From Candidatus Scalindua arabica (GTDB lineage: Bacteria; Planctomycetota; Brocadiia; Brocadiales; Scalinduaceae): a stretch of 64,000 bases of DNA. Every line of letters begins with the position of its first letter. Position 1 is the stretch's first letter. Under the pieces are notes generated by a model, which saw only the letters and a list, made by a program, of their open reading frames with translations, did no database searches and had not been told where the DNA came from. Shown here in pieces: positions 15,483 to 24,558 of the stretch. A program made the position numbers and the translations under genes. The stretch lies in the NCBI GenBank assembly GCA_018263435.1, contig JAANXD010000077.1, positions 1 to 64,000 on the forward strand, in the 5' to 3' direction.

Positions 15483-18400
15483 ATGACGAAACAGTCTGAA
15501 GTTGGTTTTGAGTGGTATCCATATGCCAACAAAACTCCCGTACGCAATCTTCATAAATCCGCATTAAATGGCAAGCGGGTATTCCTTAGGGTAAACTACG
15601 ATATCGTCTGGGATGCCAGGATAATTGATGACAGGCGGATCAGGGCTACCGTCATGGACATTCGTCACATCCTGAAGCAGGGAGCGAAGACGATTATCAT
15701 TGTATCTCACAATGGCGTAAGGGAGAACTTCTTTAAGGATAATAAGACCTCAGTAGGGGTTAAAAATGACGGGGAGATTTACCATGGTTACAGCCTGAAA
15801 CCCGTGGCAAAAAGACTGACAGAGGTCTTGAAAGATAAGAAAATTCTACCGGAAGATAGAGAGGTTACCATAACTGATGACTGCATTGGGGAGGAAGTTA
15901 AATCCATTATCAGCGGGGAGGGTGTTATCCTGTTGGAAAATGTCATGTTTCGCAGTGGTGAGACCTCGGAGGATGATAATGAGGTTATGGAATTTGCAAA
16001 ACAGCTTCATAATACTACTGATTGTGATGTCTATGTAAATGCCGATCCTGCAACAGCCCATATGGGCCAGCATGCATCACTCGGGCCAATAACGAGGCTT
16101 ATCTCAGGTCCAAAGGTAGCCGGGTTTCTGCTTACTCAGGAATTGACGGCGCTTGATAACTTCATGAGGAAACCTCATAAACCTGTAGTTGCCATTATTG
16201 GAGGAGCCAACGCCTCGGCCAAGACCGAGGCAATGAAGAACCTCGTCGTCTATGGAAAAGTTAACAAACTGATTATTGTTGGCGGTATCGCATTTCCATT
16301 CCTCAAGATACATGGACACAATGTAGATAACTGTATGTTTGAAGAAGACCCTGATTTACAGACACAGGCGCTTCGCAATGCAACCGTAGTGATGGAGCTG
16401 GCTAAAGGATATGGTGTTGATATAACACTTCCAGTCGACCACATTATGGCAAAACTGACTGGACTTAATCCTGAAACCGTTAAGGTCAACAAAATTAACG
16501 GGCGATTTACCAGGTTGAAGGCATACGACATTGGCCCCGACACACTAGTCCTGATAAAGAAAGAGATGCGGAACGCAAAGACCATCATCTTTAATGGAAT
16601 TGCGGGGAAGTACCAGGACGAAACGTTTTGCCATGGCACGAATCAGATCTTAGACCTTGTATTTGCCCATGAAGCTGAGTCCAAGATTATACTTGGTCTT
16701 CATAGTGCTACCGCAGCGCAGAGAAGGCTTGGTGCAAAACCACCTCCTGCAAGGACGTACCTTTCTACAATGGGAGAAGCCGGTTTAAAATTTCTTGCCG
16801 GTGAGGAACTGACGGCGCTTAACCATTTAGATGACCTGCCTGCAAAAACACATCTGAAACCAAAAGAACCGGTGAAGGAGAAAATAAACCTTAATGTAGC
16901 AAATACAGAAGAACTGGAAAAATTCCTGAACATTAAGAGCGGCGTTGCAAAGAATATTACCAACTACAAGAAAAACATCGGAGAATTCGAAAGAGTCAGC
17001 CAACTGTTTTCTGTGCCCGGTGTTACCCTTAAGGAATATGCAAAGATACGGGAGCATGCCGTTGCCCTGCCAAGTCCACTCGAAGTGGCAGAAAGCCAAT
17101 TTGCAGTTGTTTCGGATATTCTCAGACTTCCTCTGTTTTTGAAACAGAAACTGCTTACTCCCGAACGGACAGAGACATTACGGCTGTCAGAAGGCAATAT
17201 AATTGCATATCGGGTACATCATAATTCAGCACGTGGCCCTGCTAAAGGAGGATTCAGAGAACACCCTGAGGTATCATTTGTTGAAGTCAGGGCCCTTGCT
17301 ATCTGGATGACGTGGAAATGCGCCATTGCGGGAATACCATACGGAGGTTCAAAGGGCGGTATTATAGCAAACCCGAGAAGCCTGCTTGATCGAAAAGATG
17401 CATTGATAATCAGAGAATACAGCCGTGAATTGAAGGACAGAAATGCAATTGGGCCGCACCTTGACATCCCCGCGCCGGACGTCAACACAAATGCCACAAA
17501 GATGGCCTGGTTTGTGGATGAATATCTGAAAACGTCAGTCGAGAAAGAAGATTCGTCTGACTGGTTGACGGATGATACGGAATTGAACAATAAAATCATT
17601 GATGATTTCCGTCCGCTTCACAAACAAACTCCCTTTCCTGTTGATACTCCATATCTTGATAAATGTATGGAAATACTTAAAAAACATCCAAAAATAAAAT
17701 GCCGGGCACTTGCCGTGGTTACCGGCAAACCGGACGATAAGGGGGGATCGCTCGGCAGGGCAGAATCAACGGGGCGAGGAGTATTTATTGCCCTGAAAAA
17801 AGCTGCCAGCCATAAAAATATAAACCTTAAAGGCGCTACCGCAGCCATACAGGGATTTGGTAATGTCGGCAGGCCGCCTGCAAAATTCCTGCATGATGAG
17901 GGCGTAAGAGTGGTAGCTATTACAGATGCCAGTGGAGGTATATACAATCCCAATGGCCTCAACGTAGATGCCGTTATGGAACACGTAGAAACGACTGGCG
18001 CAGGTTTTCTGAAAGGATTTGAGGGAGGAAGAGACATTACAAACGATGGCATTTTTGCACTGGATGTTGACTTCCTCGTCCTCGCTGCGCTTGAGAATGC
18101 CATAGACAGGAATGCATATAGCGTAAAGGCCAAAGTTATAGTGGAAGGTGCAAACGGACCTGTTACCCCCGAAGGCGATAGAATTGTAACGAGAAAAGGC
18201 GCCTTTATAACACCCGATATCAGTACAAACCTGGGAGGTGTCTTCGTGTCTTATCTGGAATGGGTACAGAATCTGAAGAACGAGCGTTGGGATTTAGATA
18301 AGATCAATAACCTGCTTGAAGATAATATTTGCATGATTTTTGATGATATCATCAGGATTTCTCAGGAACGAAAGATTGGAATGAGGACGGCGGCGTCCAT

Positions 18401-18788
18401 TATGGCAATAGGACGAGTTGCTGTTGCCGAACTATCTAAGGAAATTGCTGACAGGATAACCCAATCCTCCTTTTTAGTAAAGAAGGGAAGGGGGGATTTA
18501 TTGTCAGAGGAAAGACTCAACGTTATACGCAATTATCTTACTTATCTGGGTAATGATTTGATGAAACGAATACCGCTCGACTACTGGACGCTTGTTACAT
18601 TGATATCAAATATGGAAGCCGTAATAACTGCCAACAATATCCCCGATGAAAGTATAATAGAAATAGTAAAAGACATATATACAGAAGCCATCCACCTTTT
18701 TGCCTCATTTGTTAAAGCCAAGCCGGATAACGATGACCTCCTTATGGCAGTATCAGCCTTGCCTGAGGAAGCGAGAAAGCAATTGTAA
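15483..18788 (+). CDS. Fusion protein: PGK-like domain, ComEA-type HhH domain, glutamate dehydrogenase
   Basis: 1101 residues with three parts. Residues about 20-455 follow phosphoglycerate kinase from end to end, but key sites differ: RVDFNVP is RVNYDIV, SHLGRP is SHNGVR, the NDAFGTAHRAH loop is NADPATAHMGQH, and the GGGDS nucleotide loop is GLHSA. PGK activity is therefore doubtful. Residues about 466-526 are a helix-hairpin-helix pair of ComEA type (INLNVANTEELEKFL), usually nucleic-acid binding. Residues about 535-990 are an ELFV-type dehydrogenase with KGGFR, the catalytic lysine in YGGSKGG, PAPDVNT, GFGNVG and NLGGV all intact. A 100-residue helical tail ends it. The single uninterrupted frame argues against an assembly artefact. 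Role unknown. Confidence 0.9.
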   Translation: MTKQSEVGFEWYPYANKTPVRNLHKSALNGKRVFLRVNYDIVWDARIIDDRRIRATVMDIRHILKQGAKTIIIVSHNGVRENFFKDNKTSVGVKNDGEIYHGYSLKPVAKRLTEVLKDKKILPEDREVTITDDCIGEEVKSIISGEGVILLENVMFRSGETSEDDNEVMEFAKQLHNTTDCDVYVNADPATAHMGQHASLGPITRLISGPKVAGFLLTQELTALDNFMRKPHKPVVAIIGGANASAKTEAMKNLVVYGKVNKLIIVGGIAFPFLKIHGHNVDNCMFEEDPDLQTQALRNATVVMELAKGYGVDITLPVDHIMAKLTGLNPETVKVNKINGRFTRLKAYDIGPDTLVLIKKEMRNAKTIIFNGIAGKYQDETFCHGTNQILDLVFAHEAESKIILGLHSATAAQRRLGAKPPPARTYLSTMGEAGLKFLAGEELTALNHLDDLPAKTHLKPKEPVKEKINLNVANTEELEKFLNIKSGVAKNITNYKKNIGEFERVSQLFSVPGVTLKEYAKIREHAVALPSPLEVAESQFAVVSDILRLPLFLKQKLLTPERTETLRLSEGNIIAYRVHHNSARGPAKGGFREHPEVSFVEVRALAIWMTWKCAIAGIPYGGSKGGIIANPRSLLDRKDALIIREYSRELKDRNAIGPHLDIPAPDVNTNATKMAWFVDEYLKTSVEKEDSSDWLTDDTELNNKIIDDFRPLHKQTPFPVDTPYLDKCMEILKKHPKIKCRALAVVTGKPDDKGGSLGRAESTGRGVFIALKKAASHKNINLKGATAAIQGFGNVGRPPAKFLHDEGVRVVAITDASGGIYNPNGLNVDAVMEHVETTGAGFLKGFEGGRDITNDGIFALDVDFLVLAALENAIDRNAYSVKAKVIVEGANGPVTPEGDRIVTRKGAFITPDISTNLGGVFVSYLEWVQNLKNERWDLDKINNLLEDNICMIFDDIIRISQERKIGMRTAASIMAIGRVAVAELSKEIADRITQSSFLVKKGRGDLLSEERLNVIRNYLTYLGNDLMKRIPLDYWTLVTLISNMEAVITANNIPDESIIEIVKDIYTEAIHLFASFVKAKPDNDDLLMAVSALPEEARKQL

Positions 18789-18853
18789 TCGGGTCTTTTC
18801 AGCATTGCCTATCAATACATCAATTTATGCTTTAATATCAAAAAAATAAATAT

Positions 18854-18891
18854 GTTGTATTTGAATTACAATGTTGTATAATAAATACAAC
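18854..18891 (+). promoter_or_regulatory. Promoter covered by tandem operators, upstream of the XRE/ImmA pair
   Basis: Two adjacent 19-base dyads: GTTGTAT-TTGAA-TTACAAT (18854-18872, imperfect) and GTTGTAT-AATAA-ATACAAC (18873-18891, perfect). The -10 box TATAAT (18877-18882) lies inside the second and a -35-like TTGTAT (18855-18860) inside the first, 16 bases apart. Binding of the XRE protein here would block its own promoter. Confidence 0.75.
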
Positions 18892-18920
18892 AATAAGGAA
18901 AGGAAGAAAGGGGATGATAT

Positions 18921-19295
18921 ATGGCTAATACCATGAAATTTGGGAAATTCTTTAAGAAGCTTCGGATTGACTTAAATAAGACTCTGCGACAGTTCTGCTT
19001 TGAGAATGAATTGGATCCCGGCAATATAAGTAAGCTAGAAAGGGGGTTGTTACCACCACCACAAAGCAGGGAGAAACTTGAAGAGTATGCCAAACTTCTG
19101 AAGATTAGGAAGGGTTCAGATGACTGGTATACATTTTTTGATTTAGCAGCAGCGGAAACAGGTAGGATACCCGATGATCTAATGGAGGGGAAAAAGATTG
19201 AGGATAAACTCCCAATATTTTTTAGAACTCTACGTGGTCAGAAAGTTCCAAATGAACAACTAGAAGAATTAATTAAGAAGCTTCGAGGATCGTAA
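18921..19295 (+). CDS. XRE-family helix-turn-helix repressor
   Basis: 124 residues with an N-terminal HTH: FGKFFKKLRIDLNKTLRQFCFENELDPGNISKLERG. The C-terminal part is helical. It is followed two bases later by an ImmA/IrrE metallopeptidase, the usual regulator/protease pair, in which the peptidase cuts or antagonises the repressor after a stress or phage signal. Tandem dyads over the promoter indicate negative autoregulation. This pair could also act as a toxin-antitoxin-like module. Confidence 0.88.
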   Translation: MANTMKFGKFFKKLRIDLNKTLRQFCFENELDPGNISKLERGLLPPPQSREKLEEYAKLLKIRKGSDDWYTFFDLAAAETGRIPDDLMEGKKIEDKLPIFFRTLRGQKVPNEQLEELIKKLRGS

Positions 19296-19297
19296 CT

Positions 19298-19915
19298 GTG
19301 GAAAATGATTTAGAGATACCTGTTTTTTCTTATGATGATATTAAGGGTATTGCAACAGTCTTTTTAAATGAATACCATTCAAACTCTGAGATACCAGTAC
19401 CAATAGAAGAGATCATTGAGTTTAAGATGGGAAAAGACATCATTCCTTTACCCGGTTTACACCAGAGTTTTGAGGTAGATGGATGTACTTCGAGCGATTT
19501 AACAAGTATCTATGTGGATGAATTTGTTTACACGAGCCGTCCAGGTAGATATAGATTTACTTTAGCCCACGAAGTTGGTCACATCGTGCTTCACAAGGAA
19601 ATTTACCAGAAAGCAAATTTCCAGGATATAAAGGAATGGAAGGGCTTCATAAACTCAATTTCTGAAAAAGACCATAGCTGGTTAGAATTCCAAGCATACG
19701 CGTTTGGAGGCCTTATTCTTGTTCCTCATAAGCATCTTGAAGAAGTTACTCAGTCTTATGTCAATATTGTTAAAAAGAATAAAATTTCGCTTAAGGAAAA
19801 ATGGGATTTTGCCTGGGATTTAGTAGCTGCCAAGCTTGCAAAGAAATTTGAGGTTTCAACACAGATTATAGAGAAGCGTTTAGATAAAGATAAGATACGT
19901 GAGCAATACATATAA
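19298..19915 (+). CDS. ImmA/IrrE-family metallo-endopeptidase
   Basis: 205 residues of the COG2856 type. The zinc site is HEVGH in RFTLAHEVGHIVLHKEIY (about residues 90-107), with a downstream glutamate in EFQAYAFGGLILVP as third ligand region. It starts at GTG 19298, two bases after the XRE stop, so it is co-translated. Members cleave cognate XRE repressors (ImmA with ImmR, IrrE with DdrO). Here the XRE protein is the obvious substrate. It is followed by a hairpin terminator at 19945. Confidence 0.9.
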   Translation: MENDLEIPVFSYDDIKGIATVFLNEYHSNSEIPVPIEEIIEFKMGKDIIPLPGLHQSFEVDGCTSSDLTSIYVDEFVYTSRPGRYRFTLAHEVGHIVLHKEIYQKANFQDIKEWKGFINSISEKDHSWLEFQAYAFGGLILVPHKHLEEVTQSYVNIVKKNKISLKEKWDFAWDLVAAKLAKKFEVSTQIIEKRLDKDKIREQYI

Positions 19916-19944
19916 GAACTACTGAAAGGAGTTGAATTTCTTGC

Positions 19945-19969
19945 TGGTTCAATCTACAAGATTGAACCA
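19945..19969 (+). terminator. Hairpin terminator after the XRE/ImmA operon
   Basis: TGGTTCAATC-TACAA-GATTGAACCA is a perfect 10-bp stem with a five-base loop, 29 bases after the ImmA stop, followed by a short T-run (TTTTT at 19974-19979). It fits a rho-independent terminator of moderate strength. Confidence 0.6.
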
Positions 19970-20047
19970 AGACATTTTTGAATTCCCAAATAGCAATGCC
20001 ACATAAAGAACATACCTGATTGGTTTGGGGATTCAGGAACTATATGT

Positions 20048-21370
20048 TCAATGAAGTTTAATAAGTCCTGTTATTATGTCCCCTAAACCGGGCTTGCTTA
20101 GTTCCTGAAGTTCATATTTTGTCCTGACAATAGGTTTGTTTATCTTGATTATCTTGCCTAAATCTATTGGTGTGCCGATGATGACGGTATCACAATCTGT
20201 TCGATTAATGGTTTTCTCAAGTTCGAGGATTTGTTTCCTGTCATAACCCATGGCGGGGAGAAGATTATCAATACTGGAGTACTTTTTGAATGTCTCTTTT
20301 ATACTCCCAACGGCAAAAGGCCTTGGATCAACAAGTATGGATGAACCATACTTCCTGGCTGCCATGACGGCAGCGCCATAAGTCATACCTCCATGAGTTA
20401 CTGTCGGTCCGTCTTCCACGGCAAGAACTCTGCGGTCTTTTATTCTTTCCAGATTCTCAACCGTAATATGCAGAGACGCATCAATTACAGAAGCCTTTGG
20501 ATTTGTTTTCTTAATATTATCTTTAACCTTGATTATGTTCTCAGGATCAGCAAATTCTTCTTTGCTTATAATTACTATATCCGCGAGTATCAGGTTGGTT
20601 TCGCCGGGATAGAACGTTACTTCATGTCCCGGCCTATGGGGGTCTACAAGAGTTATATGGATGTCAGGTTTATAAAAGGGTAAATCATTGTTGCCTCCAT
20701 CCCATATAATAATGTCGGCTTCGCCTTCTGCCTTTCTTAATATGTCTTCGTAATCAACACCTGCATAGACAATAGTTCCCTGTTCAATATGAGGTTCATA
20801 TTCCTCCATTTCCTCAATAGTACAGTCGTGCAGGATAAGGTCTTCATATGTTTCAAAGCGTTGTACTTTCTGCTTTACCAGGTCTCCATAAGGCATTGGA
20901 TGGCGGACAGCTACGACTTTCTTTCCTGCTTCTTTTAGTATCTGGCATATCCTTCTTGTGGCAGCGCTCTTTCCACATCCGGTCCTGACCGCACAGACAG
21001 CAATGACCGGTACCTTGCTCTTGAGCATCGTTTGCTCAGCTCCTAGGATAATAAGATTGGCACCAGCCGCCTGAACCTCACTGGCCTTATGCATAACGTA
21101 TTCGTGGGACACATCGCTATAGGAAAAAACCACTTCATCAATCCTGTGGTCCTTGATAAGTCCCGTTAGCTCTTTTTCATCGTAAATGGGAATACCGTCA
21201 GGATATAATCTACCGGCAAGCTCAGATGGATATTTTCTGTCAGCAATGTTCGGGATTTGAGTTGCTGTGAAAGCTACAACTTCATAGTCTTCGTTATTCT
21301 TATAGAAGACATTGAAGTTATGGAAGTCTCTCCCTGCTGCCCCCATTATTATGGTTTTTATCTTTTTCAT
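20048..21370 (-). CDS. Cyclic 2,3-diphosphoglycerate synthetase-like P-loop protein
   Basis: About 440 residues of COG2403. An N-terminal Rossmann-like part (IIMGAAGRDFHNFN) precedes a P-loop AVRTGCGKSAATRRI near residue 140 and WDGGNNDLPFYKPDI, the pattern of archaeal cyclic 2,3-diphosphoglycerate synthetase and its wider, often uncharacterised bacterial relatives. The archaeal enzyme makes a cyclic pyrophosphate ring from 2,3-bisphosphoglycerate with ATP. Whether the bacterial proteins do so is not established to my knowledge. I chose the second ATG (21370, MKKIKTIIMGAAG). It lies 1.3 kb from the PGK-like fusion, another triose-acid-phosphate-related fold, on the opposite strand. Confidence 0.8.
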   Translation of the reverse strand: MKKIKTIIMGAAGRDFHNFNVFYKNNEDYEVVAFTATQIPNIADRKYPSELAGRLYPDGIPIYDEKELTGLIKDHRIDEVVFSYSDVSHEYVMHKASEVQAAGANLIILGAEQTMLKSKVPVIAVCAVRTGCGKSAATRRICQILKEAGKKVVAVRHPMPYGDLVKQKVQRFETYEDLILHDCTIEEMEEYEPHIEQGTIVYAGVDYEDILRKAEGEADIIIWDGGNNDLPFYKPDIHITLVDPHRPGHEVTFYPGETNLILADIVIISKEEFADPENIIKVKDNIKKTNPKASVIDASLHITVENLERIKDRRVLAVEDGPTVTHGGMTYGAAVMAARKYGSSILVDPRPFAVGSIKETFKKYSSIDNLLPAMGYDRKQILELEKTINRTDCDTVIIGTPIDLGKIIKINKPIVRTKYELQELSKPGLGDIITGLIKLH

Positions 21371-21595
21371 ATTTATTTCCATACTTTTGTTAATATATCT
21401 TTAACCATCTTACGTGATATATCACTGCTCAAAACTACTATAGTGTTTAACAAATATCAATAGAAAACAGTTTCGTTTGTTGTATCTTCAAAATCTCCTT
21501 GCCTTGATTCTGTATTGGGAATACAATCAGCCTTTGCAAAGGAAAGTTCCTACCTTACATATGTTTCTTTCAACATAAAAATATATAGTGGTATA

Positions 21596-22954
21596 ATGTT
21601 AAGGTTATCCGTACTATGTCTACTGGTTATTTCACACTTGCTTATTTATATGCATACTTCAACTGCAGAACAAATAAAATTTGATATTAAGGAACACCGT
21701 CTGGAAAATGGTTTGAGGCTGCTTATACATCAGGACCATTCATCGCCCATTATAAGTTTCCAGGTATGGTATAACGTGGGTTCCATAAACGAGAGACCAG
21801 GTATAACCGGTATTTCACACCTGTTTGAACACATGATGTTCAAGGGATCAAAGAATGTTGATTCGGAAGAGCATAGCCGTATTATTCAACGGAATGGTGG
21901 TACGGATAATGCCTTTACCACTGAGGATATGACCGCTTATTTTGAAAATCTTCCCAGTTCCCAGCTTGAATTAGCAGTAAAACTGGAGGCAGACAGGATG
22001 GCTCACCTTCGGCTTACGGCTGAGACCCTGGCGTCTGAAAGACAGGTGGTAAAGGAGGAGAGGCGCATGCGGGTAGATAATTCACTTTTTGGTAAACTGA
22101 ATGAGGGCCTTTACTCAACTACATTTACCAAACACCCGTATCGATGGCCAGTAATAGGGTGGATGTCCGATATAGATGCCATAACTCTGGATGACTGCAA
22201 GGCTTTTTACAGTACGCACTATGCACCAAATAATGCTACCGTCATAATACTTGGAGACATAGATTTTGATAAAACCATATCCCTGGTGGAGAAGTATTTT
22301 GGACATATACCTTCTGCAGAGCGTCCGGAAGAGTTGATCCAAATGGAGGACCCACAAAGTCAGGAAAGGCATAAAGACCTTTATGTTGATACCCAGTTTC
22401 CCTGGCTTGCTGTTGCTTATCACATACCGGAGGCAGCCCATGATGACATTCCGGTATTAGAACTTATTGAGAATATACTTACGGAAGGACGCAGTTCCAG
22501 ACTCTACAGGAAGATCATATATGAAGATCAGTCTGCCCTTTCTGTCTTCGCATCTGTTGATAAGTACAAAGACCCGGGGTTATTTGTCATTACGGTCAGA
22601 AGTATAAAACAAGGGCATACTCCTGAAGAAGTTGCATCCGTGATTAATGAAAGTCTGGAACAATTCAAGACTGAAAAAGTAACGGACCGTGAACTTGAGA
22701 AGGCAAGAAATAAAATGGAAACAAACCTGATCTTTGGTCTCCAGACCAACTTTGTCAGAGGTATGCGGTTAGGGTTCAGTATGGCAAGGACTGGTGACCC
22801 TCTGGGGTTTTTTAAGAATCTGGAAAAGTACAGACATACAACTGCAGAAGAAATACAAAAGGTAGCAAGGAAATATTTTACACATGAAAATCGAACTATA
22901 GTGAGGTTGCTTCCTAAAGAGGAGAAGTCAGAAACAGTTGAGAGTAGTCTGTAG
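21596..22954 (+). CDS. M16-family zinc peptidase (catalytic type), secreted
   Basis: 452 residues from the ATG at 21596, which gives a clear signal peptide (MLRLSVLCLLVISHLLIYM). The inverted zinc motif HLFEHMMFKG and the downstream second ligand region (ERQVVKEERRM) are intact, so this is the active subunit of an insulinase-type peptidase. It should act in the periplasm. The next gene encodes a related protein without zinc ligands, so the pair probably form a heterodimer. The stop codon lies inside the start of a palindromic repeat (22951-23021). The TTG start of the ORF track adds a non-signal-like extension. Confidence 0.92.
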   Translation: MLRLSVLCLLVISHLLIYMHTSTAEQIKFDIKEHRLENGLRLLIHQDHSSPIISFQVWYNVGSINERPGITGISHLFEHMMFKGSKNVDSEEHSRIIQRNGGTDNAFTTEDMTAYFENLPSSQLELAVKLEADRMAHLRLTAETLASERQVVKEERRMRVDNSLFGKLNEGLYSTTFTKHPYRWPVIGWMSDIDAITLDDCKAFYSTHYAPNNATVIILGDIDFDKTISLVEKYFGHIPSAERPEELIQMEDPQSQERHKDLYVDTQFPWLAVAYHIPEAAHDDIPVLELIENILTEGRSSRLYRKIIYEDQSALSVFASVDKYKDPGLFVITVRSIKQGHTPEEVASVINESLEQFKTEKVTDRELEKARNKMETNLIFGLQTNFVRGMRLGFSMARTGDPLGFFKNLEKYRHTTAEEIQKVARKYFTHENRTIVRLLPKEEKSETVESSL

Positions 22955-23021
22955 CGGAACGGCTTTAGCCTTCCATTTATACACTTAGACATGGTAATGG
23001 AAACCTGAAGGTTTCCGCTAC
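22951..23021. repeat. MITE-like palindromic repeat, copy 1
   Basis: GTAGCGGAA at the left and TTCCGCTAC at the right form a 9-bp terminal inverted repeat around internal GGCTTTAGCC and AACCTGAAGGTT palindromes. The unit is 71 bases. A relative of 78 bases with the same order lies at 51007-51084. The TAG stop of the M16 gene is part of the left end. Confidence 0.8.
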
Positions 23022-23142
23022 GTCTTAATTTAATGACATTGCATCCAGTAGGCAGGGTAATAGTACAAAGAATAAGGCCCAATCTATTAAATTATAAGAT
23101 TATTGATAACAGTGTAAAAATCCATATTCATATAAATTGCGT

Positions 23143-24558
23143 ATGTTAAAGATCGCAAATTCTTATTTATGTCGCTATGTGCTCACAATTATTCTGATTC
23201 CATTCACAATCCTTATTAGTGGTATATACCTGCAGGGTGCAGGAATGGATGAAGGAAACGTAGTACCTATGAAATACCAGAAGGCAAAACTTGATAACGG
23301 ATTAAGCATAATCATGGTCGAACACCATGAATTACCAGTTGTGGCTATAGAGTTGCTGGTGAAGGCCGGTTCTGCACATGACCCGCAGGAGAAGTTCGGA
23401 CTTGCACATATAGTTGCACAACTTCTCCGTGAAGGTACACGTTCAAGAAATTCTCTGGAGATATCTGAGGAGATAGACTTTATAGGTGGCTCACTGAGTG
23501 TGGATTGTGATTACGATTCATCATCAGTTACCACTACGGCACTTGTAAAACATTTTAAGACTATACTTGACTTGGTTTCTGAGGTTACAAGATTTCCTGT
23601 ATTTCAATCAAAGGACATAGAATTTCACAGAGATAAGACCATAACATCTATACTAATGGAGAAGGATGATAAGTCGTTTATAGCCAGCAGGCATTTCAGT
23701 GAGATGCTTTACGGTGCTCACCCTTATGCTCATCCTTCCATTGGGACGGTAGAAAGCCTTAAGGAGATTTCAAGAGATGAAATCATACATTTTCACAAGA
23801 CTAATTTTCTTCCCAACAATTCTATACTGACAGTGGTTGGTGATATCGATCCTGCAAACACACTTGCTGCCATTAAAGAAACCTTTGGTGATTGGAAGAA
23901 AGGTAACGTTCAGGAATTAATATTACCGTCTATACCAGAAATAAACGGATATAAGATAAGGATTGTAGATAAGCCGGATTTGACACAGACAGAGATACTC
24001 CTGGGGCATCCGGGTATTACCCGCGATGATCATGATTATTTCCCGGTTATGTTATTGAACTATATTCTTGGCAGGGGGCCTACGTCAAGGCTCTATACAA
24101 GGATAAGAGCGGAGAAGGGTCTTACCTATGGTGCTAACAGTCGTTTTGCGATGAGAGAATTACAGGGGCCATTTTATATTAGGACTTACAGTAAGAATGA
24201 AACCGCAATTGAAACTCTCAGGCTGGTTCTGGATGAGTTGAGGAAACTGAAGTCAAACGGTGTGACAAAGGAAGAATTAGATAGTTCCAAATCATATTTC
24301 GTTGGACACTTTCCCTTGAGTATGGAGACACCTGCCCAGATAGCTGCTAAGATAATAGATCAGGAATTTTATGGCCTGCCTGAGAATTATCTGGATAAAT
24401 ACCTGGATAATATCAAGGCTGTTTCCATGGAAGACATTGAACGTACAATAAAAAGGATACTGGACCCCGGTAATATCGTAATCACACTCGTAAGCAGGGC
24501 AGAAGACATCATGGAGGAGGCGAAGGCATTGGGAGAAGTGGAATTAAAGGGGCTGTAA
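23143..24558 (+). CDS. M16-family protein without zinc site (partner subunit)
   Basis: 471 residues from the ATG at 23143, with a signal peptide (residues 3-30, ending in a hydrophobic ILISGIYL). The M16 fold is clear, but the zinc motif HxxEH is replaced by HIVAQ in GLAHIVAQLLREGT, so it cannot bind catalytic zinc. The C-terminal half has ILGRGPTSRLYTRIRAEKGLTYGA, the R/Y-type segment characteristic of the substrate-binding subunit. It is in tandem with the catalytic M16 protein and probably makes a heterodimeric peptidase. Confidence 0.9.
   Translation: MLKIANSYLCRYVLTIILIPFTILISGIYLQGAGMDEGNVVPMKYQKAKLDNGLSIIMVEHHELPVVAIELLVKAGSAHDPQEKFGLAHIVAQLLREGTRSRNSLEISEEIDFIGGSLSVDCDYDSSSVTTTALVKHFKTILDLVSEVTRFPVFQSKDIEFHRDKTITSILMEKDDKSFIASRHFSEMLYGAHPYAHPSIGTVESLKEISRDEIIHFHKTNFLPNNSILTVVGDIDPANTLAAIKETFGDWKKGNVQELILPSIPEINGYKIRIVDKPDLTQTEILLGHPGITRDDHDYFPVMLLNYILGRGPTSRLYTRIRAEKGLTYGANSRFAMRELQGPFYIRTYSKNETAIETLRLVLDELRKLKSNGVTKEELDSSKSYFVGHFPLSMETPAQIAAKIIDQEFYGLPENYLDKYLDNIKAVSMEDIERTIKRILDPGNIVITLVSRAEDIMEEAKALGEVELKGL

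Noticed and set aside
23137-23142. TTG start two codons before the ATG of the second M16 gene
   Set aside because: The ATG at 23143 gives a normal signal peptide and nothing supports the TTG.
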